In this document: positions 1-10,109 of the stretch, piece by piece
Layout of the letters: the number at the start of each line of letters is the position of its first letter
Numbering within the stretch: position 1 is the stretch's first letter
NCBI GenBank assembly: GCA_016193465.1
Contig: JACPSE010000023.1
Coordinates: 1 to 64,000 of the forward strand
Direction: 5' to 3'
DNA: 64,000 bases
Source: Deltaproteobacteria bacterium
GTDB taxonomy: Bacteria > Desulfobacterota > Binatia > UBA9968
Program-made: the position numbers and the translations under genes
Notes under the pieces: generated by a model
Seen by the model: the letters and a program-made list of their open reading frames with translations, nothing else
What the model was told of the DNA's origin: nothing
The model's database searches: none

Positions 1-112
1 AGGTTTTCTGTCTTTGGTTTCCTCGAACAATGACATGGTAGAGCAGAGCGGGAGCGAACAATCGTGGACGACGAGCCATAGGCAGAACTTCTAACAGACA
101 AAGATCAAACAG

Positions 113-364
113 TCAAGACATAGAAGTCTGACCCCTATCTCTTTGCCCTATCTCTTCTGACCTATCTCTTTTTGAAACCTGGAGTTTGAATAGATTCTTC
201 AGCGGCAGCCGCTGGCTGGCGTCCAGAATCTCCAAGGCGACGATCTTATCTTCATCGGTTACATGAAGAATAACGCCCTCTTTTACCTCCACGCCTCCGA
301 CAGGACGCTTTGAGGAAAACCGAATAAAGGCGGCATCAGTTTTCTTGTCATAGCGGACTTTCAT
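113..364 (-). CDS. DUF2283 domain protein
   Basis: MKVRYDKKTDAAFIRF...VEVKEGVILHVTDEDKIVALEILDASQ is typical DUF2283; C-terminal tail lies in a short tandem repeat. Confidence 0.75.
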   Translation of the reverse strand: MKVRYDKKTDAAFIRFSSKRPVGGVEVKEGVILHVTDEDKIVALEILDASQRLPLKNLFKLQVSKRDRSEEIGQRDRGQTSMS

Positions 365-366
365 TT

Positions 367-478
367 TTACTTCCTCCAGTGAGCCTGACTCAACGGGTAG
401 GCAGTAATCACAAAAGACTCGTCATCTTGTAAGACATATACCACTTGTTCCAGGCGTGTCGGGAAATCTTCATAACTT
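367..478 (-). pseudogene. C-terminal remnant of a DUF4258-like protein
   Basis: Minus-strand frame reads YEDFPTRLEQVVYVLQDDESFVITAYPLSQAHWRK*, lacks an N-terminus and abuts the permease stop; DUF4258/DUF2283 pairs are common. Confidence 0.45.
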
Positions 479-1151
479 AACCAGGCGTAAGCCGCCGCTC
501 TAAATAGCGGGCGTAGCGGGACATGGAGTAAGTGCAGAGCCAGTAGACGACGGCGATAAAAAGGTAGAGCTCGAAAGGTCTGATCTCGCGGTTGTTCACG
601 ATCTCAGCGGCCTTGGTGAGGTCGACGTAGCCGATGATTGAGGCTAGAGAAGTATCCTTGAAGAGCACGATAAACTGCGTTACCAGCGCCGGGATCATGT
701 TTCTCAAAGCCTGGGGCAGGATTACGTAACCCATGGTCTGAGCCGGGGTAAGGCCTGTGGACATCGCGGCCTCCGCTTGTCCCCGCGCCACCGATTGAAT
801 CCCCGCCCGGACGATCTCTCCAAGATAAGCCGCTTCAAAGACCACGAAAGCGGTAAGCGCCACGCCGTACTCGGGCAACGGCACTCGGAGCAAGAGCGGA
901 ATAATAAACCAGAACCAGAAGATTACCATGACAAGCGGCACGCCGCGGAAAAACTCCACGTAAACCATCGCTGGAATCCGGATCCAAGGAGTGCGCGCCA
1001 GCCTTGCCAGGCCGATAAAGATTCCCAAAATAAAACCGAGGACTATGGCTGGAATCGCCAGCCTGAATGTGCCTCCGACGAAGTTGCCGAAGCCGAGAAG
1101 CCCCTGGAGAATGAGAAAATCGATGTTTTTCGCTACGACGGTGAAATCCAT
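477..1151 (-). CDS. polar amino acid ABC transporter permease
   Basis: HisM/GltK-type permease; EAAYLGEIVRAGIQSVARGQAEAA loop. Confidence 0.93.
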   Translation of the reverse strand: MDFTVVAKNIDFLILQGLLGFGNFVGGTFRLAIPAIVLGFILGIFIGLARLARTPWIRIPAMVYVEFFRGVPLVMVIFWFWFIIPLLLRVPLPEYGVALTAFVVFEAAYLGEIVRAGIQSVARGQAEAAMSTGLTPAQTMGYVILPQALRNMIPALVTQFIVLFKDTSLASIIGYVDLTKAAEIVNNREIRPFELYLFIAVVYWLCTYSMSRYARYLERRLTPG

Positions 1152-1342
1152 TCTAACTAGCCTGACTTGTTCATCGACCTAGGGAACAAGCTACCGCGAC
1201 CGAGGGCAGTCGTTCGCGGACCTACCTCTCGCGCCGAAAGCAATGGGCCGCTGCTTATTTCGAACCGTTCACTCTCGGTGTTTTCGGCTTGGTCGGCAGG
1301 CCCTCTCACTTTCATCCTTCCGCCTTCATCCTTCATGCTTTC

Positions 1343-2068
1343 CTAGTGCTCCGCGCTTGCGACCCTGCCAATCATTCCAGGCAAGGCAAAGCGTCGCTCG
1401 ATTTTAGTCATCAGTGTGGCGATGCCCAGACAGAGGGCCAGGTAGATCACCGTTCCCGCAGTCAGAGCTTCGAATGCCCTGGCGGTATAAGTCTCGATCT
1501 GGCGCGTCTGGAAGGTCAGTTCGGTAACGCTGATCGTGAGCGCCACTGACGAGTTCTTTAGGAGGTTTAACGACTCGTTGGCGATTGGCGGGATGATCAG
1601 CCTGAGCGCGATGGGGATGATGACGAAGCGGTAAGTTTGCGCCGTTGTGAGTCCCGTCGAAAGTGCAGCTTCAAACTGGGTCTTGGGAATGGACTGGATT
1701 CCCGAGCGGATCATTTCCGAGAATCGGGCGCCATGATAAACGCCAAGGGCGAACATGCCGGCCCAGAACTCGGCGCCGTGGTTAAAAAGCCAATCCTGGA
1801 GCGGCCCGGGTAAGAGGGGAGGGACCGCAAAGTACCAGAAAAACATCCAGACCAGCAAGGGCACGTTCCGGAAAAACTCGACATAGCAGGTCGCCAGTGC
1901 TCGCAGCGGCGCGAAAGGCACAGTGCGTAGCGCGCCCGAGACAGTCCCCAGCGCCGCCGCGAGCAGCCAGGCCAGGGTCGAGATCCCGAGCGTCGTGAGG
2001 ATTCCCTGCAGCAGCCACTCACCCGACTGCCCTGTCCAGAGAACGGACCAATCAAACTGGTAAGTCAT
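1343..2068 (-). CDS. polar amino acid ABC transporter permease
   Basis: HisQ/GltJ-type permease; GVYHGARFSEMIRSGIQSIPKTQFEAA loop. Confidence 0.93.
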   Translation of the reverse strand: MTYQFDWSVLWTGQSGEWLLQGILTTLGISTLAWLLAAALGTVSGALRTVPFAPLRALATCYVEFFRNVPLLVWMFFWYFAVPPLLPGPLQDWLFNHGAEFWAGMFALGVYHGARFSEMIRSGIQSIPKTQFEAALSTGLTTAQTYRFVIIPIALRLIIPPIANESLNLLKNSSVALTISVTELTFQTRQIETYTARAFEALTAGTVIYLALCLGIATLMTKIERRFALPGMIGRVASAEH

Positions 2069-2173
2069 TTAAAAAAACAGGCACCAGGCGATAGGCAACA
2101 GGCAATAGTCCAAAGTATACAAAAGCGAGTCGTCTCACTGTTGCCTGGTGCCTCATGCCTATTGCCTTGGTTT

Positions 2174-3025
2174 TTATTTCGGCACGGCCTGATAGATCAT
2201 AAATTTTTTTATGTCCGGCGACATGGGATAGGGAAGCTCCCCTTTGGGTCCGAACCATTTCTCGTAGATATCAAAAAACTTGCCGGAGTCAATTCCTTCC
2301 ATGAGACCGTTGTTGACGACCCCGCGAAAATCAGCATCGCCCTTTCTAAGCGCCATCCCGTAAGGCTCGTAGGAATAGAAGTCTCCCACGATCTCCCAGC
2401 CGCGCGGATTCGGCGCCTTGGCTTTGAGGCCGGCAAGCTGAATGCCGTCGTTCGTGTAGGTGTCCACCTGTCCCTGCGCGAGCGCCTGGAAGGCGGCCGG
2501 CTGATCCGGGAACTCGCGGAGCTGAGCCTTGGGCGCCTGCTCGCGTATGATCCTGGCGTTGGTGGAGCCTTGCTGGGCCGCCACGCGCCTGCCGGCGATG
2601 CTCTTGATTCCTTTGATGGGGCTCCCTTTCTTCACCAGGAACTGAGCGCCGGTCACGAAGAAGGTAAGGCTGAAGTCCACACTGTCGCGCCGGCTTCTGG
2701 TGTCGGTCATCGTCTCTGCGATGAGATCAACGGCGTTTGAGGCTAGGAGCGGAATCCGCGTTGGCGGGGTGGACTCCTTCTTCTCCAGTTTCACAGGCTT
2801 TCCAACCTTCTTCGATAGGGTTGGAAGAATGAGCTGCTCAACCAGGTCGATAGAGAACCCTACCCATTGGTTCTGGGCGTCAACGAAAGCGAAAGGCGGA
2901 GAGCCGGTCCGAGCACCTATGGTGAGGACCCCGGTTCTGGCAATCTTTTCTAGCGTGGTCTCAGCCATAGCCGGAGTCACGGCGCCGAGAGCTATGGCCA
3001 CCAATAGCGTCAGCATTTTTTTCAT
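2174..3025 (-). CDS. amino acid ABC transporter substrate-binding protein
   Basis: Signal peptide plus SBP_bac_3-type fold motifs. Confidence 0.93.
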   Translation of the reverse strand: MKKMLTLLVAIALGAVTPAMAETTLEKIARTGVLTIGARTGSPPFAFVDAQNQWVGFSIDLVEQLILPTLSKKVGKPVKLEKKESTPPTRIPLLASNAVDLIAETMTDTRSRRDSVDFSLTFFVTGAQFLVKKGSPIKGIKSIAGRRVAAQQGSTNARIIREQAPKAQLREFPDQPAAFQALAQGQVDTYTNDGIQLAGLKAKAPNPRGWEIVGDFYSYEPYGMALRKGDADFRGVVNNGLMEGIDSGKFFDIYEKWFGPKGELPYPMSPDIKKFMIYQAVPK

Positions 3026-3096
3026 CGTTCCCTCCTATCACCTTCGGGAATTGCAAAGTTTCTCTCTCAACTCTTCGACTCCTCATCCCATAAAGT

Positions 3097-3825
3097 TTAA
3101 TGGGAAAGAATCTTGCTCAGGAACTGTTTTGTCCGCGGCGAGCTTGGATTCTCGAAGAAGGTTTGAGGGCTCCCCTCTTCGATAATCTGCCCTTCGTCCA
3201 TGAACAGTATCCGGTGCGCCACGCGCCGGGCGAAACCCATCTCGTGCGTGACCACCGCCATGGTCATCCCTTCCCCGGCAAGATCGCTCATGACCTCCAG
3301 CACCTCATTGATCATCTCGGGATCGAGGGCCGAAGTGGGCTCGTCGAAAAGCATGATCTTTGGCTGCATGGCCAGCGCCCGCGCAATCGCGACGCGCTGC
3401 TGCTGTCCGCCGGAGAGATTGGCGGGGTAGGAAGCAGCCTTGTCCGGGATTCCCACCCGCTCCAGGAGCCGCGTGGCGATCTCTTCCGCTTCTGGCCGCG
3501 ATATTTTTCTTGCCTTCATCGGCGCCAGGACGATGTTTTCCATTGCCGATAAGTGGGGGTAAAGATTGAACTGCTGAAAGACGAAGCCGATCTCGGCGCG
3601 CAGCGCCGTGAGGTCTAAAGAGGGATCTGAGAGACGCTTCCCATCAATCAGGATTTCGCCGGATTGGATCGGTTCTAACCGGTTAATGCAGCGGATCAGG
3701 GTGCTCTTGCCGCTGCCGCTCGGGCCGCAAACCACCACCACCTCCCCCTTCTCGATCCTGAGGTTGATCCCCCTTAGGACATGGAGCGATCCGTACCATT
3801 TGTTTACGCTCTGGAACTCAATCAC
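3097..3825 (-). CDS. amino acid ABC transporter ATP-binding protein (GlnQ-like)
   Basis: Walker [10 protein letters not shown], signature LSGGQQQR, Walker [15 protein letters not shown]. Confidence 0.96.
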   Translation of the reverse strand: MIEFQSVNKWYGSLHVLRGINLRIEKGEVVVVCGPSGSGKSTLIRCINRLEPIQSGEILIDGKRLSDPSLDLTALRAEIGFVFQQFNLYPHLSAMENIVLAPMKARKISRPEAEEIATRLLERVGIPDKAASYPANLSGGQQQRVAIARALAMQPKIMLFDEPTSALDPEMINEVLEVMSDLAGEGMTMAVVTHEMGFARRVAHRILFMDEGQIIEEGSPQTFFENPSSPRTKQFLSKILSH

Positions 3826-3924
3826 GAAAGCCCGAGTGTCACCAACTATGAGATTTGCAAGTTACCGGACGGCATACTATATCATCACTGACGTTTTGCA
3901 ACAGTCTATTAAGAACTCTACCAT

Positions 3925-3993
3925 ATGAGATTCTACCTGGTCCGGCACGGGTTGACCGCTAGGCAAGGATGGTCTAAAAGGGAAGGTATTTAA
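3925..3993 (+). pseudogene. N-terminal fragment resembling histidine phosphatase (RHG) family
   Basis: ATG frame reads MRFYLVRHGLTARQGWSKREGI*. Confidence 0.4.
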
Positions 3994-4023
3994 CAACTGA
4001 GCAGGATAAGGAAGGTAGCCACT

Positions 4024-5319
4024 ATGAATTCAGAAACGCTTACCATTACCGACAACCGAACGGGCAAAAAATACGAGATCCCTATCCGCGACGGGGCGAT
4101 TAACGCCAACGATCTACGCCAGATCAGGGTTTCGGAAGATGATTTTGGTCTGATGAGCTATGATCCTGCATTCATGAACACAGCTTCCTGCCAAAGCAAG
4201 ATCACCTATATTGACGGCGATATAGGAATCCTGCGCTACCGCGGCTATCCCATCGAGCAACTGGCCGAAAAAAGCACTTACCTGGAGACCGCCTACCTGA
4301 TCTTGTATGGCGAGCTGCCTACCAAAGCCCAGTTGGATGAGTGGAGCCGCAATGTCACCCACCATTCCATCCTGCATGAGAATATCAAGAAATTTATCGA
4401 TGGCTTTCATTACGATGCCCACCCTATGGGGATGCTGGTCAGCGCAGTCGGGGCGTTATCGACCTTCTACACCGACGCCAAAAATATATTCGATCCGGGG
4501 TCGCGCACAAAACAGACCCACCGGCTTATTGCCAAGATGCCGACGTTGGCTGGCTTCGCCTATCGTCACAGCGTTGGTATGCCGTATTCCTATCCGGATA
4601 ACGACCTTAGCTATACTGGGAATTTCCTCAACATGATGTTCAAGATGACCGAGCTCAAGTACAAGCCGAATCCGGTTATCGAAAAGGCCCTTGACGTTCT
4701 CTTCATCCTCCATGCGGACCATGAGCAGAACTGCAGCACCAATGCTATGCGCGGCGTCGGCAGCTCACACGTGGATCCCTATTGCGCGGTCGCGGCGGCG
4801 GCCGCGGCGCTCTATGGCCCGCTGCATGGCGGGGCGAATGAAGCCGTGCTCCGAATGCTGATGCAAATCGGTTCCAAGGACAAGGTCCCGGAATTCATTA
4901 AGCAGGTTAAGGAGGGCCATGGCAAGGTGATGCTGATGGGCTTCGGCCACCGGGTTTATAAGAACTACGATCCGAGGGCAAAAATTATTAAGCAAGTCGC
5001 TGACAACGTCTTTGCAGTGACCGGGCGCAATCCCCTTTTAGATATCGCCCTTGAGTTGGAGCGCATCGCTTTGGAGGATGACTATTTCATCAAACGCAAA
5101 CTCTATCCCAACGTCGATTTTTACTCCGGCCTGATTTACCAGTCGATCGGGCTTGCGATGGATATGTTCCCGGTTCTCTTTGCCATCCCCCGCACCTCCG
5201 GCTGGATCGCCCAATGGGAGGAGATGTTGCTGGACGCCGAGCAGAAGATCGCGCGCCCGAGGCAGGTCTACAAAGGAGCTGGGAAGCGGGACTACGTGCC
5301 GATCGCAATGAGGAAATAG
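4024..5319 (+). CDS. gltA: citrate synthase
   Basis: Full-length; MGFGHRVYKNYDPRAKI, GPLHGGANEAVL, HADHEQNCSTNAMR. Confidence 0.97.
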   Translation: MNSETLTITDNRTGKKYEIPIRDGAINANDLRQIRVSEDDFGLMSYDPAFMNTASCQSKITYIDGDIGILRYRGYPIEQLAEKSTYLETAYLILYGELPTKAQLDEWSRNVTHHSILHENIKKFIDGFHYDAHPMGMLVSAVGALSTFYTDAKNIFDPGSRTKQTHRLIAKMPTLAGFAYRHSVGMPYSYPDNDLSYTGNFLNMMFKMTELKYKPNPVIEKALDVLFILHADHEQNCSTNAMRGVGSSHVDPYCAVAAAAAALYGPLHGGANEAVLRMLMQIGSKDKVPEFIKQVKEGHGKVMLMGFGHRVYKNYDPRAKIIKQVADNVFAVTGRNPLLDIALELERIALEDDYFIKRKLYPNVDFYSGLIYQSIGLAMDMFPVLFAIPRTSGWIAQWEEMLLDAEQKIARPRQVYKGAGKRDYVPIAMRK

Positions 5320-5329
5320 AAAGCCCGCC

Positions 5330-6742
5330 TCACCGCTTTTTCAGGGCCCCATCGAGCGTAATGATCAGATCCTGTCCCACGCGGATCTGCCGATTCCGCA
5401 GGCCGTTTAATTCCATCAATTGACTCACCTTTTGGCGGTAAGTTTTGGCAATGCCTAGGAGGGTTTCCCCTTTTCTGACCTTGTGCGTGATCACTTTCGG
5501 TTTGGCGGAGTCCGGCAGGAGTTCGTAGGCCTGAGTAAACGCCCTCCCGCTTCCGGCCGGAAGCCGCAGCGCGAATCCGCCTTGATCAGGCGGGGTGACG
5601 CTTCGCAGCAGGGCCGGGTTCAATTCTTTGATCGCCTTCACCGTAGTCTCGGCCAGTTTCGCGATCGTCTCAAGCCGCAGCGGTCTTTCGATCGTCACCT
5701 CGTCATACTCCATCGGCGGCTCGTAGGCGATATCCCCAAACCCGTACTTCTCAGGCATGCTGGCAATAAGGGCGGCAGCAATGAACTTGGGGACATAGTT
5801 GCGCGTCTCGCTTTTCAGATATGTCTTTTGACTCAGACGCCAGAAGTCATCTGTCCGCGAGCGATGCATCGCTTGTTCCACTTTTCGCTCGCCGGCGTTA
5901 TAAGCCGCCGCAGCCAGAAACCACTCCCCGAACTGGAGATGGAGATCTTTGAGGTAGGCCGCGGCTGCGCGCGTGGACTTGACCGGATCTCTCCGTTCGT
6001 CCACCCAGCCGGTAATCTTTAATCCGTAGCGGAGTCCCGTGCCGCGGATGAACTGCCAGGGACCTACTGCCTTCGCTCTGGAGAAGGCATGCGGGGAGAA
6101 TCCGCTTTCTATCAAGGAGAGATAAACGAGATCCTGGGGCAGGCCCTCCTCCTGGAGGATCGCCGCCATCATGGAGATGTACCTGCCGGAGCGCGCCAAC
6201 GCGGTTTCAAAAAAACCTCTTTTTTTCCCGCAAAAATAATTCACGAAGTAACGCACCCGATCGTTCTCCACTACGGGGATGGAGAACTGGATTTTGCGCC
6301 GTCCCGGCGGTTGCTGCATCGCCCGGTCGATATCCTTCTGCCATAAACCCAGCAACTGGTCGTCTGCCTTAGGCCCAGGGGCTTCCTGGAGCGCTGTGGG
6401 CGGCTCCTTCTGGGCTTTTGCTGTTTTCTCCGGGCTTTCTTTTTTTTCTTCGACTTTCTCTTCTTCTTTCTGCGCGATCTTCGCTTCTGGAAGGGGCGTG
6501 AAGGGATCTTGCTTTTCTGCGTGCTTGTCCAGAAGAGCGCGGGGCAAGGCCATGTCGAGACCCTGTTCAGGCTTGTTGTCAGAGTGATCGGGTGGTTCCG
6601 TTCTTAGGTTTGACGGCGGGACGGCGCCCAGGCAGCCGGATAAGATCCAGACCGAGAACAAAAAAAGAGCGCGGAAAAGTGATCGCGTAATGCTCATGGG
6701 CGTAAATGTCGGCAGGGTACAAGAATTTTGCTGAACATTCAA
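5330..6742 (-). CDS. lytic murein transglycosylase with LysM domain (MltD-like)
   Basis: SLT motif ESGFSPHAFSRAKAVGPWQFIRGTG; C-terminal LysM; lipoprotein-like N-terminus. Confidence 0.92.
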   Translation of the reverse strand: MNVQQNSCTLPTFTPMSITRSLFRALFLFSVWILSGCLGAVPPSNLRTEPPDHSDNKPEQGLDMALPRALLDKHAEKQDPFTPLPEAKIAQKEEEKVEEKKESPEKTAKAQKEPPTALQEAPGPKADDQLLGLWQKDIDRAMQQPPGRRKIQFSIPVVENDRVRYFVNYFCGKKRGFFETALARSGRYISMMAAILQEEGLPQDLVYLSLIESGFSPHAFSRAKAVGPWQFIRGTGLRYGLKITGWVDERRDPVKSTRAAAAYLKDLHLQFGEWFLAAAAYNAGERKVEQAMHRSRTDDFWRLSQKTYLKSETRNYVPKFIAAALIASMPEKYGFGDIAYEPPMEYDEVTIERPLRLETIAKLAETTVKAIKELNPALLRSVTPPDQGGFALRLPAGSGRAFTQAYELLPDSAKPKVITHKVRKGETLLGIAKTYRQKVSQLMELNGLRNRQIRVGQDLIITLDGALKKR

Positions 6743-6913
6743 CCAGCCCGGCCTTGACAGGAAATGTCAAAAACAACTAGATTGCCGGTCGAACGGCCCG
6801 GCTTTTCCAGAAAAAGCTAAAAGCGGGGCCTGACGGGGCAAAATGTAAATTTTTGATAAGGGAGAGCTTACGGCCCTCGGGAGCCCTGAGGTTCGCACCC
6901 TAAGGACAATACT

Positions 6914-8977
6914 ATGCAAACTGAACTAGAAAATCTGCGGCCGGTGGAGCCTCTCCTCCACGCCCGCTCGTTAGCGATGGTGGGCGCGTCGCCTAAAGGA
7001 CGCTGGGCCAACCTTATCTTTCGCAATCTCAAAAGAGGAGGCTACGGAGGAAAGATCTATCTCGTAAACCCCAACTATGCTGAGATTTGGGAAGAGCGTT
7101 GTTATCCCAACCTTGCCGCCCTGCCTGAGGCCGCCGAGCACCTGCTACTCCTGGTTCCGACTCAGGCAGTGCTTCGGACATTGGAAGAGGGAGCAAAGCT
7201 GGGCTCTAAGGCGGCGACTATTTATAGCGCCGGTTTCGGCGAGGGCGATGATCCTCAGAGCAAGGAACGCGCGCGGGCCCTGCAAGAGCTTTGTGATCGC
7301 ACCGGCATACTCTGCTGCGGGCCAAACTGCATGGGATCGTTTTCCGTGAGTGAAGGGCTGTGGAGTTTTCCTACCGCCGTCCCGCATCTTCGCCGTGGGC
7401 CAGCAGGGCTGATCTTCCAGAGCGGAGGCTCGCTGGGGAACTGGGTAAAGGGCGCAAGCGAACGGGGGCTGGGCTTCAGCTACGCGGTGTCAAGCGGCAA
7501 CGAGGTCAGTCTGGATCTGGTCGATTATCTCTCTTTCTTGGTTGAGGATCCTGAGACTAAGGTTATCCTCCTCATGATTGAGGGGATACGCCGGCCAAAA
7601 GAATTTATGGCCCTCGCCGCGGAGGCGTTAGCCAAGAACAAGCCGATTCTCGCAGTAAAGATCGGCCGGTCGGAGCGGGCCAAGCGTCAGGCGATATCCC
7701 ACACCGGCGCCCTGGCAGGGTCGGATGAGGTCTTTGATGCGGTCTGTCAGCGTTTCGGAGTGGTCCGCTGCCCGTCGCTTGAAGATCTCCTGGAGACCAC
7801 TCTGGCATTTCAGTCCGGTAGATTTCCCTGCGGTCAACGCGCCGCCATCGTGGTCAACTCCGGCGGCATGAAAGGCATTCTCCTCGACCATTTGGAGGAG
7901 GTTGGCTTGGATCTCGCCCGATTGAGCGATGCCACGCAAAAGGCGATAAGGCCGCTTATCCCTGCCGAGCTTGCGGTGGAAAATCCGCTAGAGTGCGGGG
8001 TTGCTGGATTTGGCGACGAGAAGGGGTTCGTGGAAATTGTTCGCCTCCATGCTCAAGACGAAGGAGTGGATCTGCTGGCCATTCACGGCGAGCTGCCGCG
8101 TCACCCGGAAAAGAGAGAAGCTACCCTTTTCACAACTCTGGCGGCCACGACCGAAAAACCCATCATCGCCTTTTCCCGTTCCACCTATAGCCTGACGGAC
8201 GAGAGCCGGACCTTTCAGGACCAGGCGGGAATACCCTTTTTACAGGGGATCAAAGCAACGCTCAGGGCGCTCAGGGGATTGGGATTCTACACCACCCGCC
8301 GGCAGCAAGGGGTCTCTCCGTTACCCCCTGCCACGGGGAAGTCTGAGGATCTGGAGGGAGAAAATCTCAACCGTTTGGCGCAGGCGCACGGTCTCACCTT
8401 GCCGCGCCAGGCGGTTGCGGCTAGTTCTTCGGATGCGGGGCTGGAAGCCAAGCTGATGGGCTTTCCCATAGCTCTCAAGCTGCTCGCGCCGGAGGTCGTG
8501 CACAAGACCGAGCTCGGGGCCGTTGTCCTGGGGCTCAGAACTCCTGAAGAGGTGGAGAGCCAGGGAGGGCGTTTGCTCGCCAAATCGCGCGGCGCCAGAC
8601 TGCTCGTGCAGGAGATGGTCGAAGGCACGGAAGTCATCGTCGGCGCGCGCACCGATCCGCAATTTGGTCCATTTCTCATGGTAGGACTGGGGGGGATCTT
8701 TGTTGAAGTGCTCAAAGATGTGTCCCTAAGGCTCTTACCCGTTGATGAGAAAGAGGCTTTAGCGATGTTGAAAGAGCTGAAAGGATACCGGGTATTAGAG
8801 GGAGTCCGCGGTCAGCCGCCGAGAGATATAGCAGCCCTGGTTCGCGCCATCACCGGCCTCTCTGCTCTGTTTGCTAACTACCGCTCCTGGATCTCTGACT
8901 TCGAAGTAAATCCCCTGATCGTTCGACAGGAGGGGAAAGGGGTAGCAGCCGTGGACGTAAGAATGATCAAAAGATGA
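6914..8977 (+). CDS. acyl-CoA/acetate-CoA ligase (NDP-forming) family protein
   Basis: CoA-binding, succinyl-CoA ligase-like and ATP-grasp segments in one chain. Confidence 0.9.
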   Translation: MQTELENLRPVEPLLHARSLAMVGASPKGRWANLIFRNLKRGGYGGKIYLVNPNYAEIWEERCYPNLAALPEAAEHLLLLVPTQAVLRTLEEGAKLGSKAATIYSAGFGEGDDPQSKERARALQELCDRTGILCCGPNCMGSFSVSEGLWSFPTAVPHLRRGPAGLIFQSGGSLGNWVKGASERGLGFSYAVSSGNEVSLDLVDYLSFLVEDPETKVILLMIEGIRRPKEFMALAAEALAKNKPILAVKIGRSERAKRQAISHTGALAGSDEVFDAVCQRFGVVRCPSLEDLLETTLAFQSGRFPCGQRAAIVVNSGGMKGILLDHLEEVGLDLARLSDATQKAIRPLIPAELAVENPLECGVAGFGDEKGFVEIVRLHAQDEGVDLLAIHGELPRHPEKREATLFTTLAATTEKPIIAFSRSTYSLTDESRTFQDQAGIPFLQGIKATLRALRGLGFYTTRRQQGVSPLPPATGKSEDLEGENLNRLAQAHGLTLPRQAVAASSSDAGLEAKLMGFPIALKLLAPEVVHKTELGAVVLGLRTPEEVESQGGRLLAKSRGARLLVQEMVEGTEVIVGARTDPQFGPFLMVGLGGIFVEVLKDVSLRLLPVDEKEALAMLKELKGYRVLEGVRGQPPRDIAALVRAITGLSALFANYRSWISDFEVNPLIVRQEGKGVAAVDVRMIKR

Positions 8978-9076
8978 TGGGCTGACCCCGGTACCTACTT
9001 TGCCGTGGAGAGTGACCGGTAAGGTGCCCCTCTTATCTACCTTGCTCAATTCAGGGTCGATGGGTAACCCTGGCTC

Positions 9077-10069
9077 TTATATATGCAAGAGCCTTTTGGC
9101 ATTGCCTTCAAATATTTGGTGTTTATGCAACTCGGGTATATCCATCTGTTCCACGGAGGCAATCTTCCGCTCAATATTCCCGAAGGGCAAATCACTTCCA
9201 AACACCATATGTTCAGCGCCAAAAAAGGCATAGCCGCACATCAATCCTGGTGTGTAGCCGCTGAGCGCGGTGTCGGCATAAAACAACTTAAAATATTCCA
9301 CCGGTGGCTTGCTTAGGCCCGTATTGATCCCGGCAGCCTTTTCCAGCGCTTTGTGCTCACCACACAGCCTTGCGGCAAAGTAAGGAACCATAGCCCCGCA
9401 ATGGTGGGTTATGATTTTGAGTGAAGGATACCTTGCTAAGGTGCCGCTCAGGACGAGTCGCATCATGGCAACTGTAGTCTCGTAAAGCCAGCCGACTGTT
9501 TGAAATATCCGGTATTTTGAGTGGCTTTCGTTTTTATAATCTGGGGTATCCGCACCTCTTGTGGGATGAAGCCAGATTGGCAGATCGTATTTCGTCATCA
9601 TTTCGTAGAGCGGGAAGAATTCAGGGGAATCCAGTGGTTTCCCATTGCAAGGCGTATATATTAGTACTCCTTTCATGTTTAGTGCTTCTATAGCCCTTTC
9701 TGCCTCTTTCAGGGCAGCATCTATATCATTCATTGGAAGGCAGGCGACGCCAGCTACAAAGTGATCAGGGTACTTAGCCACCACTCCCGCCATCTCCTCG
9801 TTGGCCATTTTGGCTAATTCTACTGCATCACTTGGATTGGCGACCATCTCTAACGGTGGGGATATGATGGTTAACACCTGTCTCAACCCTTCATACCCCT
9901 TCATCGTGCTAAGCCGGAGTTCTATGTCAAACAAAGCCGGGATAGCATTGTGGTGATTTTCCAGCCCTTCCATATACAGGCTGCCTTGAGCCTTTTTGTA
10001 GAGCGCCTTCCTGTATTTATCGGGAAGGATGTGTGTGAAAATATCTATCTTTGGGAATTGTTTAGCCAT
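9077..10069 (-). CDS. amidohydrolase family protein (Amidohydro_2)
   Basis: IDIFTHILP, PIWLHPTRGAD, ITHHCGAMVPYFAAR, FGSDLPFGN. Confidence 0.9.
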   Translation of the reverse strand: MAKQFPKIDIFTHILPDKYRKALYKKAQGSLYMEGLENHHNAIPALFDIELRLSTMKGYEGLRQVLTIISPPLEMVANPSDAVELAKMANEEMAGVVAKYPDHFVAGVACLPMNDIDAALKEAERAIEALNMKGVLIYTPCNGKPLDSPEFFPLYEMMTKYDLPIWLHPTRGADTPDYKNESHSKYRIFQTVGWLYETTVAMMRLVLSGTLARYPSLKIITHHCGAMVPYFAARLCGEHKALEKAAGINTGLSKPPVEYFKLFYADTALSGYTPGLMCGYAFFGAEHMVFGSDLPFGNIERKIASVEQMDIPELHKHQIFEGNAKRLLHI

Positions 10070-10109
10070 GTTTCACTCCAATGGTTGGCACCGATTTGCC
10101 TTGATGAAG

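Noticed and set aside
777-1160. 127-aa plus ORF
   Set aside because: Antisense to an ABC permease with strong family motifs.
2079-2168. Heptamer arrays as CRISPR
   Set aside because: No repeat-spacer structure, units only 7 bp, no cas genes in the window.
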